Source of the DNA: Chalciporus piperatus
Taxonomy: Eukaryota; Basidiomycota; Agaricomycetes; Boletales; Boletaceae
Assembly: GCA_038093975.1 (NCBI GenBank)
Contig: JBBPTG010000105.1
Span: forward strand, 1-64,000
DNA: 64,000 nt
Reading direction: 5' to 3'
The translations under genes were made by a program, and so were the position numbers. Positions 57,595 through 64,000 of the stretch are shown here, one piece after another (within the stretch, counting starts at the first letter, position 1; every line of letters starts with the position of its first letter). Under the pieces are notes generated by a model, which ran no database searches, was not told the origin of the DNA, and saw only the letters and a list, made by a program, of their open reading frames with translations.

Positions 57595-57875
57595 TTAGCA
57601 CCTGCATTCACCAGGCTTACAATTACAGCTATGAGTCATGACCAAGCGAAGAGTCAGAACACAGGGTTTCACTGACAAACATGGGCCCACTCACGTCGCT
57701 CCACACGTGCATTGCGCGTTGCCGCAGCTCGGCGTTGAACCCGCCTCGGGTTTCGTCGGTGCACTCTCCTCAGGTTTCGATGGTGCACTAGTGCTCTGGG
57801 AGAGGTTGAAAAAACGGTCAATCAACGTACAGTGCTGGGACGAACGAACGAGCCTCGCACCTCTGAAGAAGACAT
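57595..57875 (-). CDS. Small metallothionein
   Basis: Three exons: 57875..57861, 57795..57695, 57628..57595; 49 residues, all junctions in frame. The first 28 residues are a polar leader (MSSSESTSAPSKPEESAPTK); the last 21 hold seven cysteines in the order C-x4-CxC-x3-CxC-x4-CxC (CGNAQCTCGATC then NCKPGECRC). There are no aromatic residues, no His and no Met after the start. Such short 7-Cys CxC domains resemble the Agaricus and Neurospora Cu(I)-metallothioneins, which buffer copper. The gene is too short and split to appear as an open frame. Copper as the ligand is inferred from the Cys spacing only. Confidence 0.82.
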
Positions 57876-58313
57876 TGTGGTATGGTGAAAGATGGTTTGG
57901 AACTCAGAGGACGCCAGTTCCGAGCTCTTAATGGATCCGACTTAGGGGGAGGCATTTCCGCGATCGCATTTCAAATCCAACACAGCTTGCTCCGATCTCC
58001 TGGGTGGCCCCCAGAAACTCCGTCTTAACAGCTACATACCTGCAAACCATGAGACCGCTTTTCGCTGTGTTGCGCTCAGAATTCTGTTTATGCGTTACGC
58101 CGGACAAATAGTGTAGATAGAACGTATTTGGTGCCTGGCATTCCACAATGACGTTTTGAAGATCAACCACGCGAGCCGTCGTGCCCTACGGAAATCGTCG
58201 AGAGCTGTGAAGGAGCAGATCATCGTGATGTCTTATGTAAATAAAGGTGATTCAAGCTAGCTGGTCACCGGTCGGTGTCAACATAGTTTTGAACCTTGAA
58301 CAGTTAGTACTAT
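57876..58313. other. Promoter region of metallothionein and 3' flank of GH76
   Basis: The GH76 gene is on the same strand upstream, so this is its 3' flank plus the metallothionein promoter. A minus-strand frame at 57928-58170 (IVECQAPNTFYLHYLSGVTH) has no recognisable family and ends in many changes of reading, so it is not called. I could not identify a convincing metal-response element by eye. Confidence 0.45.
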
Positions 58314-60023
58314 TTACAGAATGGTGCTGATACTGGAAACCAACACGTCCAAAGCAGCAAGCTGTCCCCACGCAGTAAAATTCGTAGGCTTGGGACCCGC
58401 CCACTCAGCCGAGAACCACCACGTCCCGTTTTCATGGCAAGTCGAGGAAAGTTCCATCAGGGCATTAAACTACCCAAACAGTCGTGTTCAGTCTCGTGTC
58501 GGTGGAGCGGTTAAAACGGTCGTTCGTACCTGGACGTTGAAGTAACTACTGATGAGGTCCCGCAAGAGTCCATGGTCTGGGTTCCGTACGTACGCTTCAC
58601 GTAGACCACGAATCAAGACACCTGTCAAGTCGGTTAGAATCCGGACTCGGTGAAACATTGAGGGGAAGACATACTCTTGAAACCGACAATGTCATCGTCC
58701 ACATTGGTGACGCCACCTTCGGTAATCACCCCATTTTGGCCCTGCCAGACGGTGGTATACATAGCACCATAAATCACGTTCAGCATGCTGCGATCCAAAT
58801 GAACCGCATGAGCGACCCGTTCATGTCGACTTGCTTGCCACTCACAAGTAATTCAAGTCTTGACCTCGTTCACCAAGGACATCGGATAGCACGCTTAGAC
58901 CCTCGATGAGTTTTCCACTGTTGTACGTGAATAGCTCAGTGGCCGGCGATCGAGAACAGTCGTTAGCATAGATGGTATCGAGTGCCAGGTTGTCGCTGTT
59001 CATGTTGAGAGTCTTCATCCATGCAGCAGCCGTAACAGCAGCGTCGGTATATGTCGAGTTACCCGTCACCTCGGCGAGGTATGCAGATAGACTATGACAG
59101 GGTGAGCAATCAACGCGGTTCGCACAACGGCGAGACTACGTACGTCAGGAAGAGTCTCAATATCTGGATATTAGTGTGCTAATGATTGCGGGCACTATGT
59201 TCTCTCACCCAGTTGTGACCGAGTTCACCGCGGCGTCGTTGGCTACGGGACGCTAATTTTTTCTTTCAGTTGTACAATCAGTTGTACAATGTGGCCTTTC
59301 AAGCCCTGACGCACCCAGAAAACGCCTCCGGCCATTGTTTTTCCTTCACATCTCCCCATGATGGGGAAGTTCTTGGTGGGTATACCACCCGCTTGAGCAT
59401 CCTCCTGGGATATCTGGCTATGGACTTCCTCAGTCATAGATGGGTGTTAGGTGCTATCCGCTCACAACGTCTTGATATGTTCCCATGTTTGCACGGCATG
59501 GCTTAACAAGTTGGTATCTCCATATACACGGTAGGCGTAGTACGCAGCAATCCCCCACCACAAGGCGTCGTCATTATACTGTGTCGAATAGTTGGGGTAG
59601 AGGGAGAATGCCTTGTTCAGATACGTGGTAACGGTTGCTTGGTACAAAGGAGCCTGAGGCGAGATATGATCCTTGATTGCCATCGCCGAAAATGAGTTGG
59701 CACTTTGCCAGTAACTCAGGTCTTATTCGCGAAAGCTCGAGATGAGTCCAAGAACGGACACTGACATACCACACGGAGGACTTGCCATTGAAGTATCCGA
59801 TGGTTTGGTTCAAACCTGGGAGGAGGCTGAGGATGGTTTGGTGTGATGATATCATTCGGTCCAGCAGGCCGTACCTGACCCCAGGTTCCTGCAGCAGAAG
59901 TAGTGAGACCACTAGAGGCAAGAGTGAAAGATGGAAATGTCTACGAACCCGCCATGTTGGAGGTACTTCCTGAAAGGACATGAATCCAACCAGTGTGAGG
60001 AGATGGAGAACGAGTGACATCAT
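58314..60023 (-). CDS. GH76 family alpha-1,6-mannanase / DFG5-like
   Basis: Several exons; ATG 60023, stop at 58314. Signal peptide MMSLVLHLLTLVGF, then FQEVPPTWR spliced in phase 0 to EPGVRYGLLDRMISSHQT. The domain includes LSYWQSANSFSAMAIKDHIS, the catalytic Asp pair in QYNDDALWWGIAAYYAYRVY, a GGVFW element, LNMNSDNLALDTIYANDCSR, FTYNSGKLIEGLSVLSDV and the C-terminal block FSAEWAGPKPTNFTAWGQLA. GH76 proteins hydrolyse or transfer alpha-1,6-mannan, and in fungi many remodel GPI-linked wall glycans. There is no clear GPI signal at the end (LAALDVLVSSISTIL), so it is likely secreted. One exon near 59200-59450 has an extra small inverted TTGTACAA pair. Confidence 0.88.
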
Positions 60024-60411
60024 TCTCGAAATATATCGTCGTGCAAGTGACCACAGGACGGTCTTGATGCTCTCGGTCTGATGGGAAGAGTTGATGGTAT
60101 ACAACACATCTTCCAAGCTGTTTATACCTGAACACAGAGTGAACATGTTTGGAGCGCAGGTCAGGTGGTAGTGGTCGACACGAGTGACGACAGTGCTTCT
60201 AGCGCCCTACTTTTGGCGGAGACCAATGACTGGACTGACCTAAGTTGAGAATCATTTATTCGGCCTCAATCCGACCTAGAAGGAAGTTGAATACTCGGTC
60301 ATAAGTCCATCGAAATCCATCTCGGAGGAGTCATGATTGAGGCCGTGAGGCAACTGAGACTCAAGAGTCCAGCCTTGAATCGATAACTTCGAACCTTGTC
60401 GGACTAGCATC
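60024..60411. other. Promoter of GH76 and upstream flank of tRNA
   Basis: 388 bp. Open frame runs upstream of the GH76 ATG to 60147 but lacks a signal peptide, so it is treated as leader. No repeats noted. Confidence 0.45.
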
Positions 60412-60485
60412 GGCCGACTAGCTCAGTTGGTTAGAGCGTCGTGCTAATAACGCGAAGGTCTTGGGTTCGATCCCCACGTTGGCCA
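60412..60485 (+). tRNA. tRNA-Ile (anticodon AAU), copy 1
   Basis: 74 nt, full cloverleaf. Acceptor GGCCGAC pairs with GTTGGCC, D-arm GCTCAGTTGGTTAGAGC, anticodon stem TCGTG/CGCGA with loop CTAATAA (anticodon AAT), T-loop GGTTCGATCC. Box A and Box B are present. A T-run (TTTT at 60489-60492) gives a Pol III terminator. Discriminator A is included. No intron. CCA is post-transcriptional. Identical to copy 2. Confidence 0.96.
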
Positions 60486-60888
60486 TTCTTTTGTTTCCGA
60501 ATGGTTGCAACAAGTCGAGCGACAACACCTTGGGACATCGGAATCAAGTAACGAGACCATATAGCTCTGCAAGCAGTCTGAAGAAGCCATTCAAGACGCC
60601 TCCGAGTCTCAAGACTCCGTTCAAGACGCCATTGAAAACACCTGTCGAGACTCCAGTTTAGAAATTGAATGATGACGACATCCAGATCTTGGAAGCTCCG
60701 CAGCGCGTCGCATCATGCCCGTTCAAAATCAGCAAGCCGCAGCAGGAGCACCCACTGTGACTTTGAGGCCAACAACGTAACTTGCTGGGTGTACGACACG
60801 ATCAAGATTAGGAGCGCATGCACGTCCTTCCACATCCTCCAAGACTGACCAGGGTTTCAATGGGCAACAAATTACAGTATATTTTGGT
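60486..60888. other. Spacer with Lys/Thr/Pro-rich open frame
   Basis: Holds an open frame (60549-60661) encoding repeated FKTP/LKTP units (SLKTPFKTPLKTPVETPV). It opens inside the tRNA only through the tRNA sequence itself, so it is doubtful as a gene. Possibly the end of a decayed gene. Confidence 0.4.
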
Positions 60889-61364
60889 CTACTTCACATC
60901 TAATACGACGACCGGCAGCTTGTAATTGGACGGCTGATAACAAATCTTCCCCTGCATGCCATCAAATTGTATGAGAGTAAAGTCCTCCATTTGAATAAGC
61001 TTGCTGACAGTCGAGATGCATGTATCGTTTGTAGCATCGATCGTGAACTTCACACTGTGATACCTGCAATCCCAAGGATTGAAAATTCTGCACCACCCCC
61101 TGGCATATCCCTCGTCAGAGGCCTGGACAAACATCCATGTACGGTTTCTGAAGCAGCATGGAGGGTTGGTGTTGCGCCAATGTCAACAGTGAAGACACTA
61201 TGTGTGTCGATGAACATTGGGAGGACAGCACCAGAGGAGAACCTTGGTAATGCCAGGTCAATGCAAAAGGAATGAATATGTTTGCCTTCTTGAACTCCAC
61301 GCAAGAGCCTGATACTGGTCGACCCAGTCAGTGGATCAATGATGGAATCACGAATAAGGGACAA
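60889..61364 (-). CDS. Possible hypothetical or decaying gene between the two tRNA-Ile genes
   Basis: Minus-strand frames read LIRDSIIDPLTGSTSIRLLR, KHIHSFCIDLALPR and, after an AGG|TTCTCC...TTCAG junction, NRTWMFVQASDEGYARGWCR, IFNPWDCRYHSVKFTIDATN and CYQPSNYKLPVVVLDVK before a TAG at 60889. The text is protein-like but no family is recognised, and no start codon could be fixed. It is entirely contained between two identical tRNA genes, so it may be an inserted or degenerate segment. Confidence 0.35.
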
Positions 61365-61552
61365 ATTTTCATCTTCACGTCGCAGTGGACGAATGCCAAC
61401 GTCGAGGACATCGCCTATGAGGCCCTCATGGGTGAGGCAGAGTGTACAGGTGTGAGTGGGATTGGATTCGTTAGCGATAGTCTATCAGAAACTTTGCCTT
61501 CGTTGCTCCCGATGCAAATCATAAATAAGATTGACCAGCGAGACTTACCACC

Positions 61553-61626
61553 GGCCGACTAGCTCAGTTGGTTAGAGCGTCGTGCTAATAACGCGAAGGT
61601 CTTGGGTTCGATCCCCACGTTGGCCA
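61553..61626 (+). tRNA. tRNA-Ile (anticodon AAU), copy 2
   Basis: 74 nt, identical to copy 1 at every position and in the same orientation, 1141 bp downstream. Flanks differ immediately outside the tRNA. A T7 run at 61631-61637 is a strong Pol III terminator. Confidence 0.96.
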
Positions 61627-61847
61627 GTCATTTTTTTCATCCTCGACCAATCGGCGATTTGGTGGTCAGGGGTGATTTCCCCTTTTTGGGATCGAGGGAT
61701 TCAATACCAGTCCGATCACGGCCCGCTAACTCCGAAACGAAGTGTTGTTCACTGCCGAGGACAATCTCAAGTCGTCCTCGTTCAAGTTCTCCTCGACTAA
61801 CTGGCTGCTTTGAAGTCCGTTCAGAACGTCGCCCCCCGTGGCCCGCG

Positions 61848-64000
61848 ATGTCGTCTGGCTCACCTGCCCATCTTGTTTCGTTCCCTACCTCCGATTCATT
61901 ACCGGTCGCACCACTTCCTATACCACACCTTCCTTTTCGCCGAATCTCCCTTCCAACTACACCCAGTGCTGCGCTCGCTGCTCGTAGACAGTCTGTAGCG
62001 AGTCTTGCCTCGTTCGATTCACTTGCAGAGGAGCCAGTCGCTGTGAACCAACACCGTCGGGCAAAGCGCAGGTCGCTTAACCCATCCTCGAGGCCTCACA
62101 GGCGGACACAGGCCGATGAAGACAGGGAGACGAAGAGGTCTAAGATCATTTCAGAGTTCTATGCGACAGAGAAATCCTACCTTGATGGTCTTGATCTCGT
62201 GTACAATGTGGGTGCCGAAGCATACGAGTCTGGTCCACTGACAATTCGCCCCTCTCAGCATTTCCTAACGCCCATCCTTCAATCGTTGGATACATCCAAA
62301 CCATTCCTAACACGTAATGAAATAACGACGCTCTTCTCAAATTTCATAGACATCTGGAATTTCCATCATGCTTTCTTTGCTGCGTTGTCTGCGAGACTTC
62401 AACCGTCCACGTCAGCGTCTAAGCACAATATCCCACTTTCTTCGCTGCTTCTCTCGCATTTCCCATACCTTTCACTATATACCCCATTTATTACCGCATT
62501 CCCTGCAGCGCTGGCGTTTCTGACGTCATTAAGACAATCACCTACACCAAATCCAGCCTTCACTGCCTTCCTGCGAGAGCAGGAATCCCATCCCATATGC
62601 GCACATCTCAGGCTTGCGGACTACCTTCTCACACCCGTACAACGATGTCCGCGATACCTACTCCTTCTTAAAGATATTCTGAATTCAACAGATCCCGACG
62701 ATGCCGAATGGGAGAAGCTTCAGGAAGTTCGATCCCTGGTCGAGAAAAGTAATTGTTCTCTCCCATATCTTATTTTGCTATGCACACAGAATCTGACCGA
62801 TCGCCTCCATAGTCACCACCTCTTTGAACACGTCTCTCGCTGCTCATGCGCAGACTCTTGCGTTGATATCGCTGCAGCGCAATACGCGCGACCTTCCTCC
62901 CGTGCTTACCCCATTGGTTTCTCCAGGAAGGCAACTCATCAAGAGGGGAGTACTTATACGGTCCGGCGGCGAAAGCGATGGCCCGGGAAGGAAACCGTTC
63001 GAATTCTTATTGCTTAGTGATTACCTTTTATGGCTCGAACGCGAAGATGCTGGAATCGGCGTCCTTGCGCATGATGGAGGAAGTCCGAGCCCACGGAGAC
63101 GGAGGGCCTCGATGAACGCGCTGGGCAGCAATGACGAAGAGAAGTGGTGTTGTAGAGGAAACATGAGCCTTGTTGACATGGAGGTCGTCATGGTTGTCGA
63201 TCGTCCGGGAGGAGAGGAGAGCGTTGAAGTGTTGAGTCCAGAGGGATCGTTTGCTTTATACCCTGGTACGAAGTTCCCCTTTCCTCACGTTCATTGCTCA
63301 CACATCCATCCTCCATGTCCGTCATTTAGCTGCTCCGGATGATTCCAACAGCCTTAGCGCCTGGGTGGATGCTATGCGGATGACGCGCGCTATACGCCTT
63401 GCAGCGCTTGCGTTGTCCAATCCTGATTCTACTCTTTCGGCCAGTACTTCAGGTGTCCATCTCAGGCGCGCACTACGTGCATTCGCAAGTGAGAGCGACG
63501 ATGCCGACGATGAGCAGTGGCAGGAAGAAAACGCAGATGGACCCGCGACGCCTATCTCGCCGTCGTCTAAATCCGGACGATCTCGCCCTCGCCGTGCGCA
63601 GTTGGACAATTTCCTCCCGCCGGTCTGGGTTCCGGATGCCAAGACGGATACGTGTATGAGATGTGGAAGACTGTTTGGTTTTGCTTTGGACCTCAGATTA
63701 GCAGACGTTTTCGGCTGGGGGTTCGGGAAGAGCAACGGAAGTGACGGTAAGAAGAAATCGGAGACGGAGAGAAACGAGAGAGAAAGAAATTGGGCTGGGG
63801 GTGGTGGAGCTTGGAGAAGGAAACACCACTGCAGGCTCTGTGGACGCGTTGTCTGTGCAGCCTGTTCTGGAAAGGTAACATTTCATCAATTATCAGGCAA
63901 TTGTTGGGTGCTCACTCACATCCCACCAGAATTTTTACATTACCAGTGACGATGGCGACGTCTCGCCTGCACGCAAGAAGCAGAGGGCAAAAGCTGCTCG
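61848..64000 (+). CDS. RhoGEF (DH) - PH - FYVE protein, 3' end outside window
   Basis: Exons 61848..62748, 62813..63265, 63330..63874 and 63930..>64000. A Ser/Pro-rich leader with basic patches (RRAKRRSLNPSSRPHRR) is followed by the DH domain, with CR1 in RSKIISEFYATEKSYLDGLD and the conserved helix LADYLLTPVQRCPRYLLLLK. Next is a PH-like region (LIKRGVLIRSGGESDGPGRK, FEFLLLSDYLLWLER). The FYVE zinc finger has CMRCGRLFGF, the R(K)HHCR core RRKHHCRLCGRVVCAACSGK. DH domains activate Rho-family GTPases; FYVE binds PtdIns3P on endosomes, so this is an FGD-like regulator. The leader ATG is the first in frame after the tRNA spacer. Confidence 0.88.

Noticed and set aside
57638..57931. Plus-strand 97-codon frame
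   Set aside because: It is antisense to the metallothionein exons, whose splicing and Cys pattern are far more convincing.
60461..60661. Plus-strand 66-codon frame with KTP repeats
   Set aside because: First part overlaps the tRNA-Ile gene; unlikely to be a real start. Kept only as a remark.
1..64000. CRISPR arrays, prokaryotic operons, riboswitches, viral genes
   Set aside because: None seen; gene structure is eukaryotic with spliceosomal introns throughout.

Overview
The window is nuclear DNA from a filamentous basidiomycete, most probably an Agaricomycete. Genes are split by many short introns (about 45-65 nt, GT...AG). Several families are ones I associate with mushroom-forming fungi: an F-box/LRR protein, a WW-like multi-spanning membrane protein, a NACHT-WD40 relic and a small CxC metallothionein. 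There are no operons and no prokaryotic signals. All gene models below were joined by hand from reading frames, splice signals and family knowledge; no alignment or search was run.

Layout. 0-14.5 kb is gene dense: a SHE10-like protein (cut by the window edge), a KEN-box protein, a DUF1771/Smr protein, a small conserved membrane protein, an F-box protein, a KAT14/CSRP2BP-like GNAT acetyltransferase and a basic membrane protein. 15-21.6 kb holds two paralogous O-fucosyltransferase-like genes separated by 3.1 kb of relic-rich DNA (hairpin, palindrome, broken WD40 fragment, duplicated segment). 21.9-31.2 kb is housekeeping: a GRAM/TBC/EF-hand Rab-GAP, a SWD3/WDR5-type COMPASS subunit divergent from an EngB-type mitochondrial GTPase, and a pirin. 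31-41 kb is gene poor except for a third, inverted O-fucosyltransferase-like paralogue at 33.4-35.2 kb. 41.8-45.8 kb has MKT1 and a weakly supported gene. 46.3-47.0 kb is a deleted pogo/Tc1-mariner-type DNA transposon with TA target duplication. 48.4-60.0 kb is dense again: WW-like membrane protein, small acidic protein divergent from thymidylate kinase, UBC6 divergent from NLE1/RSA4, a 49-residue metallothionein and a GH76 mannanase. 60.4-61.6 kb carries two identical tRNA-Ile(AAU) genes, and the window ends inside a RhoGEF-PH-FYVE gene.

How the genes relate. There is no obvious metabolic cluster. The best-supported local groups are the three O-fucosyltransferase-like paralogues (same intron phases, three exons of identical length), the divergent pairs (SWD3/EngB, small acidic protein/CDC8, UBC6/NLE1) and the metallothionein tucked between the 3' ends of NLE1 and GH76. 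The most novel items are the metallothionein minigene, the fucosyltransferase family, very small exons (5, 13, 14 nt), and a telomere-like TTAGGG pair in the promoter of a ribosome-assembly gene.
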